Origin: Benincasa hispida
Taxonomy: Eukaryota; Streptophyta; Magnoliopsida; Cucurbitales; Cucurbitaceae
Length of the DNA stretch: 64,000 nt
Direction: 5' to 3'
Assembly (NCBI RefSeq): GCF_009727055.1
Contig: NC_052354.1
Location: forward strand, 4,293,303-4,357,302
Part shown: positions 21,999-28,859 of the stretch, piece by piece
Layout: every line of letters begins with the position of its first letter
How positions within the stretch are numbered: the stretch's first letter is position 1
Translations under genes and position numbers: made by a program
The notes under the pieces: generated by a model
Told to the model about the DNA's origin: nothing
Database searches by the model: none
Seen by the model: only the letters and a program-made list of their open reading frames with translations

Positions 21999-23918
21999 AC
22001 ATTTATTGTAAATTCTTATTAAAATTTATAAACTAAATTGTTACATATATATTATTAATGTATCTAGATTTGTATTCGAAATTTCAAAATTTCAAAATTC
22101 ATTTAATATATATATATATATATATATATAACATTTCTTGTAAATTCATTTCATTAAGTTTTATTAAAAGTAAATATGTATATTATAACATATAATAAAA
22201 TATATGATATTTTAAGATATTAATGATAAAAAAATTATAAAATACAACATGCTCATAAATTAGTTCCTAATTCAACTAAATCTTTATGGTTTTAAATATT
22301 ATTTTTAACCACGTTTTGAACTATTGTTTGTATTGAGATCCACTTTCAAAGTATGCTACCAAAATCTTTTACATTTAACTCTTGTTTTCATATTAATTTT
22401 TATTCTCATATCACTAACCATATGAATCCTAAATTTTAAAGCAAAAATATTTTAGAAAAAAAATATATATTTTTTAAAAATATTTAGTACGCATATTTTA
22501 CAAGTAAAAAAAAAATGCTTAGAAACAAAAATATTATAGTTTTGCTTTCTATTTAATTATTATTGATTTTCATTTGGATTTTTATAAGTGAGAAGATTCC
22601 TCTTATGTTCTCTCTATAATCTCCCTTTCCCTTTCTCTAGTTTATTCTTCTTTCCCTAACTTAACATATATAATTACCTCTCTTATTTTACTCCATCTTT
22701 TTAGCTTCTCACTCAAAAACTTCTTCTTTTTTTTTTTTTTTTTTTTTTTATCATCCCTCTCTAAAACATCTCTTCCTTCCTCTAACCTTTTTTCAACAGA
22801 TCTTCAGGTCTCTAACTTTTCTCCCCAGCTTTTTTTTTCAAAAAAAAATATAATAATAAATAAATAACTCCTTTTATCTAAACAAAAATTAAAGAAAAAC
22901 TCTCCATCTTAGTTTTTTCATGAACTTTCTCTCTTCAATTTTTTTTCTCTAAATATATATTAACTCCATGTTTTTCATATATACTGTTTTTAATATTGTT
23001 TGAGTCATCTTATACGTATCTTGACTAATCTTACAGGACAACTTAACTGACATTACAACATTTGGATGAAGGAAACTCATATGGTGTCAAATCCTAAGTA
23101 GGATGACATGATTGAACTCACAACCTCTTAACCCTATATTTTCTATTATATTTGTTTAACAATACATATACAAATATGTTTCTCTCCCTAAAAGAAAAAC
23201 TATAAGACTTGTGAACACTTTTAAGAAACATTTGTGCTACCCTTTATAGATTTTATAATTATGAACTTTACAAAACATAAAATAATATAAAAATTGTTGA
23301 ACTACGTACAAATTCATACCACGAAAAAATGAAAGGAAAAAAGAAAAAAAGTTGAAAAGAGAGTGAATAATTACTTAACTGGGAATCCTGGATATGCCAT
23401 CCAGAGAGATGGCCAACTTGGTTCATTGAATATCTCCAGCTTTCAACTTCTTCAATATCAATCTCAGGATTTTCTTCGTGTTCATTAAAGTACTTTTCAA
23501 AGTTCCCCTTTTGCTTCCTCACGTTGCCTGGATCTATTTTGTAAAATATTGGAAGAACCAATTGTTTGCTCAACTCCTTACACATTACAATCTTTTCTAT
23601 TTCCTTCATGCAAACCAAATTCCCATAGTTCTCCGAAAAAACCACGATCGAAGACCTCGATTCTTCCACGGCCTTCATCTTCTCCATTAACAGTTTCCCT
23701 CCATCTTCTTCGTCTTCATCGTCTCTGAAAACTACAATTCCTTGATTCGTGAGAGCTTCATGGAGATCGGCCGCAAAACTACGTCCGGTGTCCTTAGCTC
23801 TGTGGCTAAGGAAAACGTCGTAGTTTCGTAAGGGAGGAAGAGAGAGAGAATAACAAGGCGGAGGAGAAGATAAGGATGTTATTGAAGCTCTTCTCTCCAT
23901 TATTACTGGAGAAGCCAT
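882..23918 (-). CDS. TNL-A: TIR-NB-ARC-LRR immune receptor, partial (exons 1-6 in window)
   Basis: Paralogue of the TNL at 37865-56577, same strand. Exons visible: 23380-23918, 15194-16283, 14817-15092, 13550-14659, 7123-7733, 882-1047. These sum to 3792 bases (1264 codons, phase 0 at the end), with no stop or frameshift. Exons equivalent to 7 and 8 of the paralogue must lie beyond the left edge: the first base of the window already corresponds to the paralogue's intron 6. Landmarks: TIR 32-173, P-loop about 236-244, kinase-2 LDDV, GLPLA, MHDL, LRR in exons 3-4, first post-LRR module in exon 5. Introns are greatly expanded by retroelements: intron 1 7.1 kb, intron 4 5.8 kb (0.52 kb in the paralogue), intron 5 6.1 kb (0.79 kb). 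Intron 2 contains an adapter-derived junction, so its length is unreliable. The intact frame argues for a functional gene, but the completeness of its 3' end cannot be judged here. Confidence 0.9.
1492..1962 (-). pseudogene. Copia reverse transcriptase, N-terminal fragment
   Basis: Encodes the linker and first strands of a Copia reverse transcriptase: acidic/serine linker, then [19 protein letters not shown] and [20 protein letters not shown]. It breaks off at [16 protein letters not shown], just before the catalytic core; the polymerase YVDD motif is absent. It belongs to the surrounding minus-strand Copia element and is non-functional as it stands. Confidence 0.85.
2445..2940 (-). pseudogene. 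Copia integrase fragment with internal tandem duplication
   Basis: Minus-strand pre-integrase zinc finger and start of the integrase core: [52 protein letters not shown]. The catalytic-core start (first Asp of the D,D,E set, in HTDFCG) is present twice because of a 122-bp tandem duplication (2538-2781). The duplication breaks the frame. Confidence 0.85.
2538..2781. repeat. 122-bp direct tandem duplication within Copia integrase
   Basis: Two adjacent copies, 2538-2659 and 2660-2781, both opening CTTTTCTTTTAGCAGATAAA and ending in GATGAGCT. They differ at only a few bases, so the duplication is young relative to the element. Confidence 0.9.
3110..6052 (+). mobile_element. Long LTR-like insertion splitting the Copia element (probable solo LTR)
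   Basis: The Copia pre-integrase frame is interrupted between about 3105 and 6053: [20 protein letters not shown] is encoded just right of the block, and its continuation just left. The block has no gene, a CpG-rich stretch of degenerate CGATCGTGTAG-type repeats, a TATA-like TATAAAAG near 4047, and ends GGGTGTGTGACA. Its last about 100 bases (TTAGGCAATAAGTG... GTCGTCACATTC...) match the end of the block ending at 32503, so both are copies of one family. The exact left border and target duplication could not be fixed. A solo LTR is the simplest reading; a non-autonomous element is possible. Confidence 0.6.
3725..3871. repeat. 21-bp tandem repeat, about 7 copies
   Basis: Units start at 3725, 3746, 3767, 3788, 3809, 3830 and 3851 with consensus GCTAGACGATAGACGCTGGGT. 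Open reading frames through it are 7-residue repeats caused by the period and are not taken as genes. The wider 3420-3870 stretch has looser repeats of the same CGATCGT/AGACGAT theme. Confidence 0.9.
6060..6950 (-). pseudogene. Copia gag / protease / pre-integrase remnant
   Basis: Minus-strand reading gives a gag segment (a stretch like [18 protein letters not shown]), a Gly/Arg-rich region ([16 protein letters not shown]) and a degenerate zinc knuckle ([12 protein letters not shown]). Then comes the region leading to [15 protein letters not shown] before the integrase. Several stops interrupt it. It is the 5' part of the element whose integrase lies at 2445-2940. Confidence 0.8.
6965..7110. 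repeat. TA/TG microsatellite with a short direct repeat, near the intron 5 donor
   Basis: Alternating TATATA and TGTGTG tracts, then two copies of GTGTATAAGGAGAGAGAGAAT (7042-7062 and about 7085-7105). The paralogue has only a short (TA)n-GAGAGA at 42025-42048 in the same place, so the tract expanded in TNL-A. It lies within about 20 bases of the exon 5 splice donor. Confidence 0.8.
7123..7733 (-). CDS. TNL-A exon 5: first post-LRR (C-JID-like) module
   Basis: 611-base exon, acceptor TTTGGCAG|GT and donor CAAAG|GTAATT. It encodes [29 protein letters not shown], and ends in [14 protein letters not shown] followed by a helical tail. The pattern (hydrophobic-Ile-Pro opening, Pro-Pro before a strand, [10 protein letters not shown], terminal CGAxxxYEQ) matches the C-terminal jelly-roll domain found after the LRR in TNLs such as ROQ1 and RPP1. 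There it contacts effectors; the same role here is inference. Confidence 0.85.
7995..8245. repeat. MITE-like repeat (tatcaNtgata family)
   Basis: Begins near AATTACAAATATAGCAAAATC, contains GTGATAGACTG...AGACTC and ends GATTGCTATATTTCAAACTG. The ends are imperfect inverted repeats (caaatatagcaa / ttgctatattt). The same plan recurs across the window at 13195, 30490, 41445, 44870, 46590, 53530, 57760, 58545 and 59555. It has no coding capacity; a MITE or other short non-autonomous DNA element fits best. Confidence 0.6.
8850..9110 (-). pseudogene. Copia reverse transcriptase start (linker fragment)
   Basis: Minus-strand reading gives [19 protein letters not shown] and [11 protein letters not shown], the conserved entry to Copia reverse transcriptase (usual form PTTYEEA...WKxAMEEExxxLE). 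The sequence degenerates to stops immediately after. The longer open frame on the opposite strand is a shadow. Confidence 0.6.
9900..10491 (-). pseudogene. Copia gag remnant
   Basis: 10225-10491 encodes a gag start of the Copia (UBN2) type: [42 protein letters not shown]. Further down the same strand, about 10030-9940 reads [20 protein letters not shown], typical of the gag end before the zinc knuckle. Stops and frameshifts separate the parts. Confidence 0.75.
10860..11885. mobile_element. Nested repeat block of degenerate GTTGTCGGAG units
   Basis: A roughly 700-base stretch (10990-11690) is built of degenerate units on the theme 'gttggtcgtcggagttgatcatcgaaggtggttttcggagcc'. It is followed by an inverted-repeat-like end at 11770-11880 (AAATATACCAACTCAACTCC, then its near-repeat ATTATACCAACTCAACTTAA, and GTTGGTGAGCCAAATATCCC). 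No coding potential was recognised. It interrupts the Copia LTR at about 11885, so it is younger. A non-autonomous DNA transposon is plausible but unproven. Confidence 0.45.
13195..13425. repeat. MITE-like repeat next to exon 4
   Basis: Same family as 7995-8245: opens GAATTACAAATATAGCAACATC, has internal CATTGATAGATCTATCAGCG, closes GATTGCTATATTTACAATTGTCTC. It ends only about 125 bases from the exon 4 donor. Confidence 0.6.
13550..14659 (-). CDS. TNL-A exon 4: main LRR domain
   Basis: 1110-base exon, phase 0 on both sides (acceptor TTTGCAG|AGC, donor CTTGAG|GTAATT). It opens [18 protein letters not shown], the usual start of the TNL LRR exon, then about ten LRRs including [67 protein letters not shown]. 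It ends with the LRR cap region ([13 protein letters not shown]). This is the likely specificity-determining surface. Same length as the paralogue, with scattered substitutions concentrated in the repeats. Confidence 0.92.
14817..15092 (-). CDS. TNL-A exon 3: NB-LRR bridge and first LRRs
   Basis: 276-base exon, phase 0/0; acceptor TTGACAG|GGAAC, donor TCAAAG|GTACAT. It encodes [17 protein letters not shown], the conserved NL-linker of TNLs, then [18 protein letters not shown] and [14 protein letters not shown]. Nearly identical to the paralogue. Confidence 0.92.
15128..15165. other. Tn5 mosaic-end junction (mate-pair library adapter) in TNL-A intron 2
   Basis: Perfect 38-bp palindrome made of two head-to-head 19-bp Tn5 mosaic ends: CTGTCTCTTATACACATCT (15128-15146) and its reverse complement (15147-15165). 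This is the circularisation junction of transposase-based mate-pair libraries, not plant DNA. Intron 2 is only 101 bases here against 689 in the paralogue, so the assembled sequence very probably skips about 0.6 kb at this point. Exons 2 and 3 and their splice sites are on either side and look unaffected. Confidence 0.95.
15194..16283 (-). CDS. TNL-A exon 2: NB-ARC nucleotide-binding switch domain
   Basis: 1090-base exon; acceptor TTGTATAG|GTCTG, donor GATGAG|GTACG. It joins the TIR exon through a split Gln codon to read [18 protein letters not shown]. Motifs: P-loop [19 protein letters not shown], kinase-2 [13 protein letters not shown] (Trp absent after DDV, as in TNLs), [24 protein letters not shown] ([14 protein letters not shown]), TIR-type [19 protein letters not shown] ([17 protein letters not shown]). 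All ADP/ATP-binding signatures are present, so the switch should work. Confidence 0.95.
16351..16386. repeat. TTTA/TTA microsatellite
   Basis: (TTTA)n followed by (TTA)n within TNL-A intron 1, about 70 bases from the exon 2 acceptor. The paralogue has a shorter TTTA run at about 46763-46783. Confidence 0.85.
17087..17407 (-). pseudogene. Copia RNase H fragment
   Basis: Encodes [51 protein letters not shown] and [13 protein letters not shown], the standard Copia RNase H C-terminus (SKKQ, E-Y-A, DN-x-S, KHID-x-x-HF-IR). It is in frame for 106 residues but cut off from its reverse transcriptase by the block at about 17716-18935. Confidence 0.88.
17716..18935. mobile_element. Unidentified block splitting Copia RT from RNase H
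   Basis: Higher GC than its surroundings in 17860-18180, with repeated GCAATG/CATTGC and GCAACACT phrases. It includes overlapping open frames on both strands (17721-18134 minus, 17866-18138 plus), neither resembling a known protein. The right part (18740-18940) resembles an LTR end, with the phrase GTTTCCCCGTGGATTC. It is probably a further nested LTR fragment; family not determined. Confidence 0.4.
18935..19300 (-). pseudogene. Copia reverse transcriptase fragment
   Basis: Minus-strand [20 protein letters not shown] and [19 protein letters not shown] match the Copia segment 'VxKLxKALYGLKQAPRAWYxRID'. Sequence upstream on the same strand (to about 19200) continues the domain with stops. It pairs with the RNase H at 17087-17407. 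Confidence 0.75.
21758..22146. repeat. Three tandem copies of a 120-140-bp AT-rich unit
   Basis: Units begin ATTAAAGTTTATA-ACTAAATTG at about 21758, 21879 and 22018 and each includes AATGTATCTAGATTTTGTAT and CATTTCTTGTAAATTC. Length differences come from (TA)n tracts (about 21967-22000 and 22108-22133). The paralogue has a single copy at about 53430-53530, so the triplication is specific to TNL-A. Confidence 0.85.
23090..23165 (-). mobile_element. tRNA-SINE-like remnant in intron 1
   Basis: On the minus strand a polymerase III B-box-like GAGTTCAATCATG follows an A-box-like region. The same unit sits in the paralogue at about 55735-55815 (GAATTCAATCC and TGGTTAAATGGATAG), so it predates the duplication. 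Degenerate; family uncertain. Confidence 0.4.
23380..23918 (-). CDS. TNL-A exon 1: TIR domain
   Basis: 539-base exon ending phase 2 at CCCA|GTTAAG. It encodes a Ser/Pro-rich N-terminus ([17 protein letters not shown]), then [20 protein letters not shown], a very acidic BB-loop ([10 protein letters not shown]), [39 protein letters not shown] and [11 protein letters not shown]. Plant TIRs are NAD-cleaving enzymes; the presumed catalytic Glu (E106, in CMKEI, aligned with the Glu of the usual CLDEL) is retained. Start chosen at the first in-frame Met; Met7 is an alternative. Confidence 0.93.
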
Positions 23919-24110
23919 TGAAGGCTAGGTGAGAGATGCTGTGATACTAACAAAATGGATTCTAATGGTTTAGAGAAGAAAACTAGAGTGTTTTTTTCCT
24001 TATAATAATCAACTCTCAAGTGGGTGGCCAAATGATTCTCTTTCTCTCATGTGGAATTTCATCGGGTGGCCTAAATTGTATTCAAATCTATTGTTGTGTG
24101 TTCAAATTTT
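23919..24110 (-). promoter_or_regulatory. TNL-A promoter / 5' UTR
   Basis: Conserved with 56578-56760 (GGCCAAATGATTCTC, CATGTGGAAAT, CCTAAATTGT). TNL-A alone has a stretch with a TATA-like TTATTATAAGG on the minus strand (about 24000-24010) inside a segment absent from the paralogue. Function is inference from position. Confidence 0.5.
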
Positions 24111-24329
24111 ATATTAATTTCATCTTTCGAGGTTTCATATACTTAAAGTTTTGATGCCCTATGTTTGACTAATTTGAAATCAAAGTCCAGGAAATCTAAA
24201 AAAATTGAGATCCAACCGAATAAAATTATGAACGGGTACCTTATTCAGGGACATGCGGATGATTCGATGGAAAAGATGGGATGATTAAATGAGATTTTTT
24301 GGATTTAATGACAAAACTTCGTCACCATT

Positions 24330-26365
24330 TACAAGTCTTGAGTTAAGTTGAGTTTTGACAAAACATTAGAAGTGCAATTGTCTATATTAGAAAAATACAC
24401 TGAAACGATATACTCTAAGCACTATAAAAGAAGCCTATAATATTGGTTTCAAATCATTCCAATTAGAAACACTTTAAACTTGAGTGCGCTAATTTTAGTT
24501 AAATTTCTTTTTGAATTCTCTAGTTGAGAGTTGAGGAAAAGAGTGTGAGCAATACAAATACTTTGAGAGAATGTTTTCTTTGATAGAGATCTTCGTGTGT
24601 GGTTTTAATAATGTTTCACGTAGTGAAGTTTTTTTAGTTTGTGATTTTTTTTCTTCAGTTTGGAGTTTTTCCATATTAATTCTCCCATTTCCAGCTTTAT
24701 TGTGTTTTTGTTTTTTTTAATTTCTCTATTATTTTTTTAAATTGTTAATGAGATAGTGGTGTGGGAGTTTTTATCCTAACAAGTGGTGTTAGAGCTTTAG
24801 GTTCGTAGTTTCTTAAATTTCTATGTAAGCTTTGTGGTTACAACATTACCTGAACTTCCACATGAAAAAAAATCTTGAAATAAGCCTGGATATTTGTGAA
24901 TAGTGTGGGTTGTTCAAGTACTATTTGTTGATTTGCTATGAATGAAGCTGATGGTCAGACTTTATAAATTTAGCAAAAAGTTTAACGTTGAGATCATATT
25001 TAATGGAAGGATCAACTTTGATTTATGGCATATGCAAGTCAATGATGTTTTAACACAACATGGGTTAAACGAATGCAAGTTAAGCGATGATTGGGGCCCG
25101 ATATAATCTGGAAGTGATTCCAGCAGAAGGTTCAAGAATGTCAGTCTTCGAGAAGAAGACCGGCTGCTGGGAATGCAAACAATCTGAGCATATGAAGAAT
25201 ATAGCATGTTTGTTAAAGGGCTTTAGATCAAATCTTGACATTGTCTTTCTTGGCAAGGAAGATAATGACTTCCTCCGAAGCAAACATAATTCGTCATTAT
25301 GGTATGTTCGCTTTACCATGAAAGAGGATATGTGATATAATGCCCCAAGTTGAAGAGGGAGACATGAATGAATTGAGATAACATCCGAATGAGATGGATT
25401 CTAAGAATATAAAAGTATAGTTAAAAAAAGCTTAAAAGAATTGAAAGATACTATCTCTACCAATAAGGTGCACCTTCTTGTCACTCAATCATTGGAACTT
25501 CAATGTTAAGCATGCTTAGCTTGCAAGAATTCTATGTTAGGCGATATCATGGGAATTTTCCTACGAAGCATGTAAGTGAAAATAAAACATGCTGAAAGAA
25601 CCCGTGTTGGTTTATGAGAATAGTTTTCACTCTTAAAGGTAATTAAATATAAGTAAAGATGACATAGTCAAGCCGTAGAGGATGCAGGGGAATATCGAGC
25701 CCATTAGGTGCCGAATCCAAATTTCAAATCCTAGGCCTGGGATGTTGCATGTGATGTTAGCAGTTTCACAAGTTTGCATGGTGGTTATGCAAGATGAGTG
25801 GTGGAAGTTGTGTTGATGCTAAAGAACTTCTAGGTGAGCTAAGTTATACCATATATATAACACAAGTTGTGAATTCTTCAAATATCTTACCACCGTGGAA
25901 TTTTTTGAGTTTTGGCAAATTATTATAAGTGCAGTTGTCCTACACGAGAAGAGTTCAAGGTATTGATAGACTAAAGTACTAGAAAAAGAGTCCATACATT
26001 TAGTTTTAAATTACCTCAGTTATAAAACATTTTCAAGTTCCAGTGTGCTAGCTCTAGTTGAATTCATGTTTTGTATTCCCTAGGTGAGAGTGCGAAAAAT
26101 GGTATGAGTGTACAAATCTTTGAGATGGTGTATTATTTGCAATTAGTGCAGGGGATAGATTTTTGTATGGTTGTAATAATTTTTTCCATGGTGAAAATTT
26201 TCTGGTATGTGGTCTTTTTAAATTTTTGTTGTCCATATTTTTTCTCCGATCTGGGGTTTTTTCACATTAATTCTCGTGTCTCCAATTTTATTACTTTCTT
26301 TTGACTTCTATACTATTTTTTTGTTTATTCATGCAACAGTGGCTAGTGAGAGCGGTTTTTCTCAA
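24330..26365 (+). mobile_element. Short LTR retrotransposon just upstream of TNL-A
   Basis: Two diverged LTRs: about 24330-24780 (TATA-like CTATAAAAG at 24421) and about 25890-26365, sharing GTTGAGTTTTG.CAAA, TTCTCTAGTTGAGAGT and AATAATTTTTTCCATG-type phrases. After the first LTR comes a primer-binding-like TGGTGTTAGAGCT (24784-24796), then a gag-like stretch (about 24985-25080: IIFNGRINFDLWHMQVNDV) and stop-ridden remnants to about 25890. The paralogous flank has only one LTR (about 57020-57500), so the element predates the duplication. Confidence 0.7.
24960..25890 (+). pseudogene. Copia gag-like remnant
   Basis: Plus-strand FNGRINFDLWHMQVNDVLTQ matches the Copia gag opening (FNGxNFxxWxxxMxxxL). 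A segment LRSKHNSSLWYVRFTMKED at 25274-25330 resembles the pre-integrase 'LWHxRLGHMSE'. There are multiple stops in all frames. Overlapping short frames on the other strand are shadows. Confidence 0.55.
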
Positions 26366-26369
26366 CAAA

Positions 26370-27055
26370 TGTTACATTGCAAAGATCATTTAGGTAAGTT
26401 TGATCAACTTCTTCACAGAGTGTTCAACCTTCGAGTGAGAGGAACTGCTTTTCTATTTATTGGTTTTCGAACAAAAGAAGTATTATTCATATTCAATAAT
26501 TCCTTTTGAATTGAAACCAAAATTTTCTGAAAGTTTTACAATTTGATAATTATGGTTCGCATAACCAAATGATTTCTAATTTTGAATGTCGTTGAGGGTT
26601 TTCATATCACTATATTTGTACAACAAATATTTCTGTATTTTTTAAAATTGCAATATTATATTGTTATTTGTCGTCTTTCATTAGCATTTCAATCGTATCT
26701 TGGAAGTAAACAGCTCTCTTAGAATTTTTTATGAAAATTGGAATTTAAAATGGGTGACAATTATCTAAAATAGTTCCAAGTCACCACACACCTTTACATA
26801 TTCCAACTTTAATTGATTTGAAATAATTTCTATACTTAGTTTTACTCTAGTATAGAAAAAATATATATTTTCATTTTTGTTTTTTTTTTCCCAAAAGTAT
26901 ACATTTTTGGTAGAAAAAAAACCTAATAACAAATTTTAGAGAGATTATAATTGGATATTTGTAATGCATAGTAGAATAAGAGAAAAAATCTAAAAATATA
27001 TTACATTTTAAAAATATTTGTAAATATGGATGAGTTGACTAGTCAATTTTTGAAT
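26370..27055. other. AT-rich intergenic stretch, nothing recognised
   Basis: Poly-A/T rich. A short match at about 26760 (TCTAAAATAGTTCCAAGTCACC) with 57550 in the duplicated flank. No credible gene. Confidence 0.6.
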
Positions 27056-27652
27056 TTTTTTTAATTTCTAATTTCGCCCTCCATTGTCTTATTTTGTTGT
27101 ACAACTTTTGTTTAGTCTTTTTATTTTATTTCTCTTCTTTGAGTTTTGCTTCTTCCCTCCGTATTTTCATTTTTTTCATGTTATTTTCTTTCTTAGTTTT
27201 TGCTTCTTCTCCTTTTTTTTTTCCTTTATCCGATTTTTCTTATTTTCTTTATTTTTTTATTTTCTTTCATTTCCTTCTTTTTTCCATTTTTTTTCAATTT
27301 TTTTATTTTCTTTTCTTTCTTCAGTTTTTTATTATTTTTTATTATTTTCTTTCTTCAGCTCTTACTTATTCCTTTTTTTAGTTTTTATTTTCTTCCATTT
27401 CTCCGATTTTTGCTTCTTCCCTTATCTTTTTTTATTATTTTATTTTCTTGTCTTTTTTCGATTTTTTGCTTCTTCTCTTTCTCTTTCTTTTTCTTTTTTA
27501 GTTTTTCTTTCATTTTTCCAGGTTTTGCTTCCTTTTTTCTATTTAATTTTCTTTTTTTTCTTCAGTTTTTGCTTCTTCTCTTTCTCTTATTTTTAAAATT
27601 TTTCTTTCCTTTATTTGAATTTTTTCTTCTTCCCTTTTTTTTCACAAGAATT
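27056..27652. repeat. 600-bp polypyrimidine (TTTTC)n tract
   Basis: Almost purely T and C on the plus strand, built of TTTTCTTT/CTTCTTT words with regular TTTTTGCTTCTTC interruptions. Long open frames here translate to Phe/Ser/Leu only and are artefacts of composition. The other duplicate has no counterpart at the equivalent place. Confidence 0.9.
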
Positions 27653-27719
27653 ATGAGGCTGAGTTCCATACGCATGACTTGAAAGTATTCAATTCATAAG
27701 TGACTTAACACATACAAGT

Positions 27720-28815
27720 CAATCAACAAGTTTGATTATTATAACAAATAATAAATATAAATAGCAAATGAAAGTCTATCAGTGATAGCCACTAATATTT
27801 TCTATCATTGATAGCTCTTTGATTATATTTTTGTAGTTAATATCTACTTGTAGAAATCTATCATTTATAATCAACTTAGTGAATTTAATTAATAAAGTTG
27901 AATCTCGAACTAAAATGTAAGTGGAATGTCTGGAAGTTATCACTAATAGAATATTTATCAGTGATAGAAGCTATCATCGAAAAGAAAAGAGACTTATAAA
28001 TATTTGGGAAGGACAAGAAAGGGACAAAAAGGTGTTCAGTGGTTATGATTGATAGAAGCTACTACTAATAGCATGCTACCAATGATAGGAGCTAATACTA
28101 ATAGCATGTTATCGATGATAGAAGTTATCCGATAACACGTTATCGGTGATAGAAACTACCATTGATAGCATGTTATCAGTGATAGAGAACTATCACTGAT
28201 AGCATGATATCAGTGAGATCGTTGATAGCATCTTATTATTGATGTTATCAGTGAAAGAAGCTATCACTAATAACCATAATATGAGTGATGTTAGTGATAT
28301 CGGTGATAAAATTTAAGTGATATCTATATATCGAGTGTCTTTCAAAGGTGATAACCAGTTATAGAAATCTATCATTAATAGCCTTAAGTGTTAATATTTC
28401 AAGGTTGATTCTAATTGATGAAAGTCTATCAGTGATAATGATTGATAGCTACTATCAGTGATAGTCATGATAAAAGATTATTAGTAATAACTACTATGGT
28501 AATCAAAGTTGTTGGTCTTCTTTCAAAGTTGATCACTATTTATAAATCTATCATTGATAGCCACTGATAGCCTTGAGTACTAATATTTCAACGTTGATTC
28601 CAATTGATGAAAGTGAATCAATGATAGCTAATAATAATTGATAGCAAATTAAAAGTTAATATTTCAAGATTGTATTAACTTTTCTAAAATTGAAAGTTAT
28701 CACTGATAGTAACTATCATCGATAGCAATTGATAGAAGTTATCAACAATAGCAGCTGATAACAGCTATCGGTGGTTATCACTGATAGTTGCTATCAGTGA
28801 TAGCTTTTAATTTGA
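27720..28815. repeat. Array of TATCAnTGATA palindromes (1.1 kb)
   Basis: Dozens of 10-13-bp imperfect palindromes of the form CTATCA(C/G/T)TGATAG, spaced irregularly 10-40 bp. There are larger repeats of 'gatagaagctatcactaatagcatgttatc' in 28030-28260 and of 'gttgatcactatttatagaaatctatcattgatagcc' in 28340-28580. The core is the same as in the MITE-like copies elsewhere, so this looks like an expanded or nested cluster of that family. Confidence 0.85.
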
Positions 28816-28859
28816 GAAAACCGAGAAGAAGCGAAAAAAATGGTGGCTAGGCATGAGTT

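Larger units (their letters stand above)
16284..23379 (-). other. TNL-A intron 1 (7.1 kb)
   Basis: Lies between the TIR and NB-ARC exons, where TNLs usually have an intron. Contents: TTTA/TTA microsatellite (16351-16386), a Copia insertion (16523-20263), AT-rich sequence shared with the paralogue (20264-20700, 21300-23379), an extra LTR-like block (about 20740-21290, with TATAAATA near 21083), a triplicated segment (21758-22146) and a SINE-like remnant (about 23090-23165). No other gene. Confidence 0.8.

Noticed and set aside
27084..27682. Long Phe/Leu/Ser open frames on the plus strand
   Set aside because: Translation of a polypyrimidine tract in overlapping frames; no start context, no domain, no conservation with the paralogous flank.
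28175..28189. 15-base match to the bacterial tet operator (TATCAGTGATAGAGA) in the palindrome array
   Set aside because: The array is built of many variants of the same core, so one chance match is expected. There is no vector or bacterial sequence around it.
27720..28815. CRISPR-like array of short repeats and spacers
   Set aside because: Plant context, irregular spacing, degenerate palindromic units and no cas genes.
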